A model generated the notes under the pieces. It searched no databases. It was given only the letters and a program-made list of their open reading frames with translations, and was not told the DNA's origin. A stretch of 64,000 nucleotides of DNA from Cenococcum geophilum 1.58 (taxonomy: Eukaryota; Ascomycota; Dothideomycetes; Gloniales; Gloniaceae): the NCBI GenBank assembly GCA_001692895.1, contig KV748191.1, positions 1,302,001-1,366,000 on the forward strand. Direction: 5' to 3'. Below are positions 47,204 to 58,774 of the stretch, in pieces. Position 1 is the stretch's first letter. Every line of letters begins with the position of its first letter. Made by a program: the position numbers and the translations under genes.

Positions 47204-49130
47204 ATGGCCCCCCGAGATGGCCCTTCCCGTATCCACGGGCTGCACGGGAAGAAACTTATGTATTATGCCATACCTCATGTGTGTGATACGATGCTAATAG
47301 ATATATATAGTTATTTTACCAGCGTTTTCGTATCATTAGGCGTCTTCTTGTTTGGATATGATCAAGGCGTTATGTCAGGCATTATCACGTAGGTTTCCTC
47401 AATTGTATATTCGTTATCCTCTCTGACAACAGTTCAATAGAGGTTCCTATTTTAAAGACTACTTTAATCAGCCCACGAGCGCTCAAATTGGGACGATGGT
47501 TGCCATCTTAGAGATTGGAGCTTTTATATCTTCCTTAATAGTTGGCAGGATCGGTGACGTGATAGGTCGTCGAAGGACTATATTGTACGGCTCCTTGGTA
47601 TTCTTAGTTGGAGGCGCTCTCCAGACATTCGCAAACGGCATGCCGATGATGCTCTTGGGGAGAATTACTGCCGGTCTAGGAGTGGGAGCTTTATCCACAA
47701 TCGTTCCAGTATATCAGTCGGAGATATCTCCGCCTCATAACCGAGGCAAGCTGGCATGCATTGAGTTTACAGGGAATATCAGTGGGTACTGTGCAAGCGT
47801 TTGGGTTGACTACTTCTGCAGCTACATCAAGGGTCACTGGGCATGGAGAGTACCCCTACTTATGCAATGTGTCATGGGAGCACTGCTTGCTATGGGTAGT
47901 CTGCTTATCTGCGAATCACCCAGGTATGTTATCAATCAAGAGCTATAGAGATAAGGCATATATCACTAAGACTCGAGCAGATGGCTCCTGGACAATGACC
48001 ATGACGAAGAAGGCATCGTCGTCATCGCAAATCTTTACGGAAAGGGAGATATTCACAACCCTAAGGCCCGAGATGAGTATCGAGAAATTAAGATGAATGT
48101 TCTTCTCCAGCGACAGGAAGGAGAACGCTCCTATTCCGATATGTTCAAAAGATACTATAAGCGTGTATTCATTGCTATGTCCGCCCAGGCCCTGGCACAA
48201 CTCAACGGCATCAATGTCATCTCATACTACGCTCCCTTGGTCTTCGAAGAAGCTGGATGGTATGGTCGTCGTGCTATCCTTATGACCGGAATTAACGGAA
48301 TTACCTATCTGCTATCTACTATCCCCCCGTGGTACGTTGTCGACCATTGGGGCCGCCGGAAAATTCTTCTCTCTGGAGCTGTAGCTATGATGATATCGCT
48401 CTCGACAATCTCCTATTTTATTTACCTTCAGGCCAGTTGGACTCCTAATCTTGTCGTCATCTTCGTCATGATATATAATGCCGCCTTCGGCGCGTCTTGG
48501 GGCCCGATTCCGTGGCTTTACCCTCCAGAGATTCTTCCATTGAGCATTCGAGCCAAGGGCGCAAGTTTGAGTACTGCTGCCAATTGGGCCTTCAACTGGC
48601 TCGTAGGAGAAATGACCCCTATCCTCCAAGAATGGATTTCGTGGCGCTTATATCTAATCCACGCGTTCTTTTGCGCTGTCAGCTTTGTTGTTGGTAAGTT
48701 ACGAGACTATTTCTCTTCCTTTGTAGAGATGTATATCTGACAAACTTCAGTCTGGTTCATTTACCCCGAAACCGCCAATGTTCGTCTTGAAGATATGAAC
48801 TCCCTATTCGGAGATGCTACCTCTGTGATGCCAACACCCGAAACTCTTGCGGAGGTCGAGTCTTTATTCAGTGGCCGTGGTTCTCCTGTACCATCGCTTG
48901 ATATTAGGCGACAAGGGCTGGGCGCAGACAACGCCATTCCGGGTCTCGATATTGATCCACCTGCAGTTAAAGGACAAGACGGCAGGCCACCGTTAACCAA
49001 GGCATCAGATAGTAACGAGGGCGTTGGAGGGTGGATCTCGAACCTAGTCAAACGCAGCAAAGGGAACGGTGAAGGTGACAGCCAGAGTGGAAAATATCGA
49101 CGAATTGACCAGGACGAAAACGAGGACTAG
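47204..49130 (+). CDS. MFS sugar transporter
   Basis: Exons from the first in-frame ATG: 47204-47259, 47311-47388, 47441-47923, 47981-48693 and 48751-49130 (introns 51, 52, 57 and 57 bp). The product is at least 569 aa, probably longer at the N-terminus. Twelve membrane segments are expected. Sugar-porter signatures are present: GRIGDVIGRRRT after TM2, PVYQSEISPPHNRGKL after TM4, CESPRWL ending the first half (Arg-Trp made by splicing), QLNGINVISYYAPLVF in TM7, and DHWGRRKIL between TM8 and TM9. A long Ser/Pro/Gly-rich cytoplasmic tail follows. It lies at the plasma membrane and probably does proton-coupled or facilitated hexose uptake; the substrate was not determined. The 51-bp first intron is in frame and stop-free, so a simple reading frame hides it. 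Confidence 0.92.
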
Positions 49131-49861
49131 AGCGTTCGCGCTCGCGATTGCTATTGTTTATTTACCGCACATCATATTGGTAAGGTACGACTTGGTCGCT
49201 CATAGAAGCGCTGCGGCAAGCTTTTGTATTGTGGCATGCAGGATTTATAGAATGGTGTAGAGTGTATGAGGCCACCGCGACGAGCTGATTGAATGTTTCA
49301 AAATAGCGCTTTTGTATAGTACTGGAATTAAGCCTGTGGAATTTTTTAGTGCCATGGTTTGCAAAGGGTATCTATCATAGGAAAAAACATGTGTAGAGGA
49401 GAAAGTCGATGTCCTTTTGACCAATTGAGAAAACTCTAGTGTGAGTGGCTAACAATACATACTGCACATCGTCGCCGCCTTTCAGCTAGGCGAAGCGAAC
49501 ACGTTTCCCAGGCGCAGACGAACCGGGGATGGCTCTAGCGTCACCCCTTGCGTACATCACTGAATTTCTATTTCTGGCTGCTCTCCTGCCTGCTCAGTTC
49601 ACTCAACCAACCCGCGCTGCAACAACGAAACAGGCGCATTCAACTACATGAGAGTGCTCTTCTCTCATGAATTGTCCTTCTTCTCTATCTTTGTAATATT
49701 CAGCTTCTTACCCTCTTTTTACTGCCACAGGCTGCCTCACAACTCGACCGTGAGCCTTAGGGAGCTCTAAAACGAACTATCCACGTTCCCCCTTGACTTT
49801 CCAACAAACACGACCCTCCTATAATTCTTGGGCGCCTCGGAGCCCATTCTGAACTCTTAGG
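49131..49861. other. Intergenic region: transporter 3' flank and PMT promoter/leader
   Basis: About 730 bp. A pyrimidine-rich stretch (49660-49740) fits a fungal leader. A hairpin CATGAGAG...CTCTCATG lies at 49648-49670, upstream of the PMT start. No gene is seen. Confidence 0.5.
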
Positions 49862-52390
49862 ATGGCAGGGAAGCCGCAACAAACGTATGCTAGCGGAGCA
49901 GATACGCAAGCTGAAGATTTGCGGAGGAGACATGTGTCCGGTCAAGAGCATGCGGCGCAGCCTGGGCAAGCATCCATTGAAGAGAAGTCGAAGCAAAAGG
50001 TCAGTATTCTGGAATTGGAGCTACTTGCACAAGGATCTCGAGAACAATGGCTAATTACTCCTACCTTGCCCCAGGCCTTCTCCGTTCTTTCTTTTCTCGA
50101 CGAGTACGAGTTTATCATTGCACCCTTAATATTCACCGCACTCGCCTTTTTTACCCGGATGTGGAAAATAGGCTTGTCACCAATTGTCACATGGGACGAG
50201 GCTCAGTAAGATACTCCCACGAGCCTCTTATATTTAGTTGTGGGATGCGATTAATATTGTGATCACAGTTTTGGCAAATTCGGTTCCCATTACCTCAAGC
50301 GCGAATTTTACTTCGATGTGCACCCCCCGCTTGGAAAGATGCTCGTTGGTCTGTCCGGATATCTCGCTGGTTATAATGGTTCCTTCGAGTTCAAATCTGG
50401 CGAGACCTACCCAGAGGAGGTCAACTATACCTTCATGCGTCTGTTCAACTCGGCCTTTGGAGCCGTTTGTGTACCATTGGCATACTTCACCGCCAAGGAG
50501 CTGAACTTCAGGAGACCAACTGTCTGGCTAGTTACTATGATGGTTCTCTTCGAAAATTCGTACACCACTATCAGCAGATTCATCCTGCTTGACTCGATGC
50601 TGCTATGCTTCACATTTACAACTGTCTTTTGCTGGTCCAAATTCCACCGCCTCCAGCGTGATCCGTTCTCGCCAGAGTGGGGTCTGTGGTTGATGCTGAC
50701 AGGTATTTCAATTGGGTGCGTTTGCAGCGTCAAGTGGGTTGGACTCTTTTGCACAGCGTTGGTCGGATTGTACACGATTGAAGATTTGTGGAACAAATTT
50801 GGCGACCTGAAGATGCCAAAGGTATGGCTTGCTTACCTGTTCTTGTCGAATAATGTACTAATTTTACAAGGTCGAATTAGCGCAACACTTGGGCTTCCGC
50901 GTATTCGGTCTTATTATCATTCCTTTGGTGGTTTATATGTTCTCTTTCTGGATGCATTTTCTCGTTCTAGAGAACAGCGGCCCCGGAGACGCCCAAATGA
51001 GCTCTTTGTTCCAGGCCAATCTCAGGGGTACTGAGGTCGGGAAGGATAGTCCTCTTGAAGTTGCATTTGGATCTCGAGCCACGCTTAAGAATATGGGCTA
51101 TGGAGGTGGTCTCCTTCACTCCCATCACCAGACCTATCCTGAAGGCTCTACCCAGCAACAGATTACCTGCTATCACCACAAAGATGCGAACAACGACTGG
51201 TTCTTCTACCCACACCGTGGCGACGTAGAGTATCAACCTGAAGAGGATCTCAGATATCCAGGCAACGGACAGACGATCCGCCTGATCCATGCTCAGACCG
51301 GCCGCAACCTTCACTCGCACCAAGTCGCCGCTCCAGTCACGAAAGCTGACTGGGAAGTTTCTTGCTACGGTAACACCACTGTTGGAGACACCAAGGATCA
51401 CTGGGTCATTGAAGTAGTCCGTGACGCCGCCTCAAACGATTATTCCAAAATCCGCACCTTGACGACCGCCTTCCGATTAAGACACACAGATCTTGGGTGC
51501 TACCTCAGAGCGGGAAATGTGAATCTGCCGCAGTGGGGTTTCAAGCAGATCGAAGTTACCTGCGTTAAGGAGAACAAGCCGCGGGATGTGTTCACACACT
51601 GGAACGTTGAAAGCCACTGGAACGACAGGCGTGGGTACCATATCTCTGTTTTCATATAATCTATTTACTAACTTAACGCGTCAGTGCCCCCGGGAGACCC
51701 AGGCTCCTACAAGTCGCCCTTCCTCCAGGACTTCATCCACCTGAACGTCGCCATGATGACCTCCAACAACGCACTAGTCCCCGACCCAGACAAGCAAGAC
51801 GACCTCGCCTCCCAATTCTGGCAATGGCCCTTCCTGCACGTCGGTCTCCGCATGTGTGGCTGGGACGACAGCAGTAAGTTCCCCTCCCTCCTCCCCAAAC
51901 TCACCCTTAAGAAGCCGCTAACCCGTTCCACGCAGTCGTCAAGTACTTCCTCCTAGGCAACCCTGCCGTCTACTGGGGCAGCACGGCCTCGCTCGGCGTG
52001 TTCGGGCTGCTGGTGCTCTGGTACCTGGTGCGGTGGCAGCGCGGCTACACGGAGCTGAAGCAGGCCGACATCGACCACATCCACTACTCCGGCCTCTACC
52101 CGGTCGTCGGCTGGTTCCTGCACTATCTGCCCTTCGTCGCCATGGCTCGCGTCACCTACGTCCACCACTACTATCCAGCGCTCTACTTCGCCATCCTGAC
52201 CGCCGGCTTCTGCACGGACTGGGCCACGCGCGGCCTGCGGAAGCAGTTCCAGTGGGCCATTTTCGCGGTCCTCTACGTGACGGTTATCGCGCTGTTCTGG
52301 CTGTTCAGGGCGATTTCCTTTGGTATGGTCGGCTCGAGCAGCCAGTGGAAGCATCTGAAGTGGTTTAGCTCGTGGCGCATCACGGATTAA
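49862..52390 (+). CDS. PMT2: Protein O-mannosyltransferase, Pmt2 family
   Basis: Five exons, 49862-50205, 50269-50821, 50871-51630, 51685-51873 and 51936-52390 (introns 63, 49, 54 and 62 bp), 766 aa in one frame. TM1 is followed by the luminal catalytic loop with Asp112-Glu113 ([19 protein letters not shown]) and [11 protein letters not shown] luminal MIR region (about 330-520) contains [27 protein letters not shown] and WEVSCYGN. The C-terminal membrane half ends near WFSSWRITD. Pmt2-type enzymes work in the ER membrane, usually paired with Pmt1-type subunits, and transfer mannose from dolichyl-phosphate-mannose to Ser/Thr of secretory proteins. It is close to canonical length. The last two exons are notably richer in G and C than the first three. 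Confidence 0.95.
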
Positions 52391-53130
52391 AGTAGCCCGG
52401 CCATTTTTCCTTGTTCTCGCTGCGCTCTTTCTGCCTGGCTGTGAGGAAAACAGCCCCGGGGAAGTGGGGCTGTGAGGGGATGTTTTCGAGGGGAGGATGA
52501 TCGGAGCGAATACGGCTTAGTGGAGTGCGGGACGGATGTTGCTGGGGCAATGAGGAAAAATGCATGAGGTTGATGGGTGGGCCTTTTTTGTAACTCGTAC
52601 GCCTATTGTTCTTTTTTTGGACGTGCTTTTCTTTTTGTGATGCAGGGTGCTAAGGCGGGTGCGGTGGGATTCGGTTAGTTAGGGTACGGCGAATATCAGA
52701 TTTCTACCCTCTGTGCTTGGCTGGGCTGTGATGTGACGTGACGTGGCGTGGCGTGGCGTGGCGTGGCGTGTGATGGCTTGGTATGTGATGGCTGTGCTTG
52801 AGTGATCTAGGGAGTGGTAAGGGGCTATAGAAGGGGTTTGCTCTGGGGAATGTGGTAAACGGTAGGCCAGAGGCACTAGATAGAAATGGCGAGGTTATAT
52901 TGTGCAGTCGAAGCAGTTTAATTCGGAGCCGTTTCGTGCCTCTTCTAGCCCTACAATACATATCATGCGTCAGATCATGCGATACTTCCTTCGTGGCAGT
53001 CATTCATCTCAGAGGTAGTATAGCAGTCCAAGAACACATTCAGAAAATAACATATACATCCCGCCTTTCTGTCGTCCAGAAAGCTCTTATCCTAACCCTT
53101 TGCTATTTAACTGACAGAGTGAGCGCTGCT
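52391..53130. other. Convergent intergenic region between PMT and UTR4
   Basis: The two genes end here, tail to tail. It contains a CGTGG tandem array and T-rich and G-rich stretches of likely 3' UTR. No gene is seen. Confidence 0.5.
52735..52770. repeat. (CGTGG)n short tandem repeat
   Basis: About seven near-perfect 5-bp units (GACGT variants, then GGCGT) lie in the tail-to-tail intergenic region. Confidence 0.85.
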
Positions 53131-55143
53131 TTAGATCGGGATGTCCGGGAGCTGCCGGATCACAGGGAAGGACTGATAATCAGCCTCGTTGAGTGGTGCG
53201 TTGCCAGGCCGGTCGACAACAATAGTGTAGACGCCAGCAGACGTCGCAGCTACGGCTTCTGAGTGGATTGTTAGTAGCAAAGGTAAGAGGGCTTTGGGAA
53301 TGAGTGCAGGAAAGAAGATGTCAGAGTAATGGGGAGCCAATTGGGATGATGCGTGGAGGTTCCGATGAAGTGGGGGAGGGGCTGAATTGCCAACGCACCC
53401 TTGACATTATCAGTCAGGAAAACGACTTTCTCGGGGGTCGTGTTCAGTGCATTGCAGATCTTCTCGTAGCTCTCTTTGACGACTTTCGGCCCGGCAGTAA
53501 CAGTATCGAACTTGCCTACAAAGTCGGGGTTTAGGTCCTGAGTGGTAGATTTGGTTCCGCTGTCCGTTTCCGTGCTGCTCGGATCTACTTCTATGTACTT
53601 AAAGAAGTTTTGCTGTGCTTCGACGCTGCCTGAAGAGAATATCGCTAGGCGTTTGGAGTGGGCGCGCCATGCTGAGAGCGTTGGGACGACGTCGGGGAAG
53701 AGAGGCGTGGTAATTTCACCAGACTCGTAACCGCGTTTCCAGAGTTTGCCTAGAGGGAGGTTAGCTGCAGGTTTAGATAGCTATGGACGCAATTGGCAAA
53801 TCGGCATCTCAACTGAAGCAACGACAGAAAAAATCAATTGAGACGTATGGGTTATATGAGTTTATCAATCAATGAAAGAGATTTCGCATTAAGAGTACAG
53901 CTTCGAAACATTCGTGACAGAGGACCTGGCAGAGGACAAAGAAGTGATTGAGGACCAAATTACGAGTCTATCATAACTATTGATTTCGACAAACAACCAG
54001 CACGAGGTCTCAATTCCATGGATTTGCTCAATAGTTGCACGATTCAAGGGTGACAGTCAAGTCAGATGCTCATCAAAGGCGTTGAGCAATTGCCGAATAG
54101 GAAAGCGCCGGCCTACCTTGAAGTTGTTTTAGGTAAATAGCCTTGATATCCTTTGCGGTCAAATCCTCAACATGGGCCACGAGAGTGGCCGCGTCCTTCC
54201 TAGTCTCTTCCGGGAAAGCCGCAATGAGCTCCTGGAAAGTTTCACCTTTCCATGAATCATGAGCGAGCTGGGTGAGACGGCTCAGGGCGTATGGATACTA
54301 CGGAACGGTAAGTACCTTAATCACCAATGCAATGAGACAAAAAGTCGCCGTCACGCGATAAGGATGATCATGAGCATCTCGATCATGTGAGAATGTGATG
54401 GACGCGGAAATTGCAGAGGCTTGATTGGGCAATGTGTGGCTTGACAGCACGGAAAAAGAATGACAGAGGCCGACAGAGACCGACAGAGACCGACAGACTG
54501 GCAGAGACTGACTGACAGAGACTGACAGAGACCGGGTCGCAGGCTAACCGATTCCTCGAGTGATAGCAACTCTGAATGGGCGATCATTTGGTCACAAGGC
54601 TTGAAGTGCCTGGGGCTGCGAAGAGAAAATGTCCGAAGACCACGCGTGCGGGGAAAATAAATTGTGACAGGCGCAATGAGGAGTGAGGAAATTCGAGAAG
54701 CTTACTAGGATGTCCTTGACAAAGGAAATTGAAGAAATCGTGCCCTCTGCATAATCGTGTGGTCAGTGCCAGTGTGTCTCAGGTCCGGAGGGTTTGAAGC
54801 AGCTACGGCAGCTACGGCAGCTTAACACTCTGGACTCTTGGGTGGCGCTTAGAATCCGGGGAGAGTATCAAAGTCCGAAGCCCAAAAGAGCCGCTCAGGG
54901 GAGGAAACCAATTTCCGTCCACGCCTGCTGCAAAAGCTGTGTGACACTTTGCCTCGACACAAGCGCGTGGCTGCACGTCTAGACCAGACCCCTCCGATGC
55001 CGCTTCAGGAACCTTAACATGCCCTCGGAAATACTTCTTGAAAGGCCTGAATGCATTGAAAGACCATTGCAGAACTCACCAATGTCAAGGAGGACGGTAT
55101 CAGCTTGTTTCCATCTCTCGACGTTGATCGCTACGCCCGACAT
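53131..55143 (-). CDS. UTR4: Enolase-phosphatase E1 (HAD superfamily), methionine salvage
   Basis: Five exons on the minus strand: 55080-55143, 54706-54746, 54117-54297, 53399-53749 and 53131-53258, 254 aa in one frame. HAD motif I is DIEGT (Asp20; Glu22 is split by intron 1), then SSISFVKDIL. Motif II is FSSGSVEAQ. The motif III lysine region is AGPKVVKESYEKI, and the acidic motif is FLTDNVKE. The C-terminus YTIVVDRPGNAPLNEADYQSF is typical. The enzyme converts 2,3-diketo-5-methylthio-1-phosphopentane to the acireductone in cytosolic methionine salvage. The introns are 333, 408, 367 and 140 bp, far longer than those in neighbouring genes, and two hold short tandem repeats. An in-frame codon upstream of 55143 exists, but the ATG at 55143 fits the family start. 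Confidence 0.92.
54462..54534. repeat. Short tandem repeat (GACAGAGACC-type) in UTR4 intron 2
   Basis: About seven imperfect units of 10-12 bp (GACAGAGACC/GACTGACAGA variants). A second small array, CAGCTACGG x about 3, lies near 54799-54822 in intron 1. Confidence 0.85.
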
Positions 55144-58100
55144 GTTGAGAAAGCGGTGAGAAGCGGTGTGAGGTGGAAATTTTTTTGGATCAGCGAGCTC
55201 CACTTGGTATCGAGGTATGGTGCACGATGCGAACTCGGATTGGCTCCGAGAAGCTGCAATAGTGAATGGGCCGAGGAAATATCAAGATGGGAGAGGAAGG
55301 AGGATTCTTTCAGCAGCATTCCCGTCTTCCAATTCTATTCCCGGGTCTTCACGGTAAGCGCACAAGAAATCTTCGCGACTGATAGGTAGCCATCGCACCG
55401 CGATCCACTTCTTCGTTCACTGTATCAATGGCGGTGAAAGTACGGAAAAATTTTCGCTGCTATTTTCAATTGCAATATTCCAGTCCAATTGCTTCCTTAA
55501 AAGGATATTTGTTTGAGTACACACAAAACGGGCCTTGTGTTGACACGAGGCAGCTTGTCAGGTACTGGTGACAGTGTCCTCACTCTTCCCCTGTACCGGC
55601 TAATCAAAAATACATTAGTGCCTTGTAACAAGTACATGTACCTGGCACCACTGCCGCTTAATAGCGTCCCACTAGCTCCATAGTTCACGATGTGAACACG
55701 TTGCAATTGACTACGCGATAGAATAGCCCCACCAGTAGTCAGTAAGCGGCTCGTGGATTCAAATGCCAATGCCTTCAGTTTACTGGCCTGCACCGAAAAT
55801 TTGTTTCTTCACCGCTGAAAGAGGACAAATGTTTACAGCTACACCTGCAGTAGCGCGGAGTCCGGAAGCCCGTCGAGTGGCGAGGAAGTGTGCCCTTAGT
55901 GGGATGCTCTCTCCATGCATAACTAGTACGACGCCAACAAGATGCATCTGCCAAACGGTCCCTTGGGCGACCTCGAGCTGAGGAGTGCTGGCAAGCCCAT
56001 CTGCCGCTTGCTGGTGAGAGGGACGATGGGAAAGATGGGGGACATGCAGCGGTTTTCTGTTTCCCAAGTCCGAAGCGAATTGCCCTTCTCACCGACTTTG
56101 CTTCATCTCCCGTTGGCGCCATCTGGCCAGTCTCGTGAAGACACGACTCCGCTTTTGATTTGAACGGAGACACGACATGCTCAAAGCAATCATGGCGAGC
56201 AGAGCTTTCCCCACAGCTCGCGGCCGCTACCCGCCGACCGTGCACCGTTATTCCGAAGCTCAAGGGGCGAGGAAACAAGGGCATGTCACCCAAGAATCCC
56301 AAGAATCCCAAGTAAAACGTAAAGCGCTAACAGTAGCCATAAATGGCTGCCCATATACTAAAGGCATGCAGCTATTCAAACAGCCCCCTGAGTTACTACA
56401 GCGAGTTTAGCAACCTCCAGCCAGTTGGAGATTAACCGTCTATCGCGGCCTTGGCCCGTCGATTAACGTGTGGGTGGTCGGATGGCCATCCTTGTGGTAA
56501 AGATGTTGGGGATCAGCTTCGCATGCCTGAGGTCAATGGTAGAGTGTCGGGAACGTCGTCGTGCGACTTGATGCCATATTCTGCTGGTCTGCAGGTTGGT
56601 GTGGGAGGGTCGACGGTGATAGGCTGGTTGGCGGGAGTCGAGACAAAGGCTGCAAAGTGGCCGGATTATTGTGACGTCGATCGCACGACCGCGCGGCGAT
56701 TCGAGCAGCGATTTCCGGGGCCCTTTCTTTGTATATGCTGCACTTTGTTGCCCGTTTCCATGCTTTGCTCCCTCAGCATGTGCAAAATTGGGTATGACCT
56801 GGGGGTGCTATCTTCCATCTCACGCCAGGCCATAGAGCCCATTATTGTGAAGCAAGGAGGCCGTTTCAGGAGGCTGTGCCCTTGCCCGAATCTGCAGCCT
56901 CAGCAAGCTCCAAGCCCTTAAACGCAAGCAACCGTTTCAGCAGCTGGTCATAAAGCGGGGTAGAGATCACGCAAGAAGTGAAGGGAATGCTCTAGCTGAC
57001 CCAGCGATGGAAACGCGTGTGAACAGAGTGGTGGAAAGGGGTCAATTGGGGGCATGATGCGGACGAGTGCTCAGTGCTGAGCGCTGGGTTGCCAAAGCAG
57101 GCAAGGCAATTCCACCAGCTTCCATCGCTTCTTCAGCAGGCCAGGCTGGGCGCAGGCCTTGTGACGCTCCGGTGTCCTTGGAGGCGCAGAGCAGGATAGG
57201 TCTGGTTGGACTCGACGCTCTTCAGCCGGGGCGCAGAATTAACGGAATCGGGACTGGCATTTCTAAATTAATGAAAGCCATCGCGCATTGAAATGCCAGG
57301 CCTGACCGTTCTCAGGCCCGTTCTAGCACCAAACGCGGCGTAGCGCTCTGCAGGCCGCTCAACCGCCCTCGCATTGGCAGCGCCACCAGCCAAAGTCCAT
57401 CATCCAATAGTTCGGAGCGCCCACACCAACAAAGACGGGAGCCATGCTGATGACGGCCGCCCGTGTCCGCCGCCCGTGTCCACCGCCTCGCTCGCCCGCC
57501 CAGGCTCAATCATATACAAGCTCTGAGCTCCCTGCCCCGAAGCCCTTCCGAGTGCACCCATCTCCCGAACGAGTTCTATCATGATCTGATTCTTCGCACG
57601 CCTTGTTGTTCGCCGTCTCTGCAGTTCGCAAGCACACACTCCTTCCTCGCCATCTCTTCATCCCCATCATTCCTGCCTTTTTTGCCATCTCTGCCACCCT
57701 CCTCATCCTAAACCCATTCCTCTCGTTACCGACGCAACCAATCCGCCTGTGCTGCCCTGCTTCGACGAGCAAAACACCGCCATCCAACCTCTCAATCCTC
57801 CGCTTCCTCAGATTCCCTCAACATCCTCAGCTCCTTCAGTTGCATCTCGATCTCTCCGACGTAGTCCGAATATCGCATTGATGTGAGCGTGGAAGAGTTA
57901 CGGACAACCATCGGACTTGTCAACATTGCCTCCCTGCGTTGTCATCAATGCTCTGAGCGACCCGATCCCCTCCACCCCTCAGCAGTCTATAACAGCCATA
58001 GTCAGCTTCTTAGAGTCAGGCGTTTAATGCTCGGAACGATCAAATCCCTTTCTCGAAAGCCGCTAGCAACAGCAGTATCGTCATCCCCAGTCGATCCCCC

Positions 58101-58774
58101 TGCTACTCGTGAGCCTGGCCGTTGACTCACGATATAAACAAGACAATAACACAGGCACCCATTTGTCTACTTCTACCTACAGTTCCCTCCACGTGTTACG
58201 ATTTCCTTCCTTCTCACGCAGCGAATTTAAACTTCCTCCTATTCCTTCCGGTTCCTAGGCAGCCTCAACGACCGGACAACTTTCCTTTCGACCTCTCGTT
58301 GACACGGGTTATCTATACGATTAATACACATCAAATGACAATAACTACTACACTCTTTTCATTTCTTTGCCTTTAAGTCCGTTGACGGAACCCTTGTGCA
58401 TATATCCCGACACGACCATTTCCTTTTTGATAGCGACTTGGAGTCCACCTTGAGCGGCGGCCTGCACCTATTTGTCTTGGCCAATATCCTTCCGGCTTTT
58501 ATCTCAACATCTATACTCAGCTCGAATATCTCCTACTTATCGATATTATTACCATTCCGAAGTTCTGTTGCACCTAAAAGTGTCATAGATCGTACTTCGT
58601 TGCTTCTTGGGCCGTTCTATCGACCCCGTGTTTGATTACGATTTTCGACTTTGATCCTCTGATCCTTTGGCGTTTCCCTTTCCTGTACTTGGTCTCATCT
58701 CCTGCATCTCAGCGTTAGCCACCGGAAATCTCCTGGCCAGCTGATCGGTTCCTTTGTCTCAGATATCATCATCT
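55144..58774. other. Long divergent intergenic region, with probable kinase mRNA leader
   Basis: About 3.6 kb between the divergent UTR4 and kinase genes. Several open frames of 90-180 codons occur, but none has a recognisable domain and many begin at non-ATG codons. A short tandem CCCAAGAATCC array is at about 56288-56312. From about 57480 to 58770 the plus strand becomes pyrimidine-rich, with many short upstream ATGs. This fits a long, regulated 5' leader of the kinase gene. Confidence 0.5.

Noticed and set aside
55775-56921. Open frames of 156-178 codons on both strands
   Set aside because: GC-rich chance frames overlapping other frames, with no domain or splice support.
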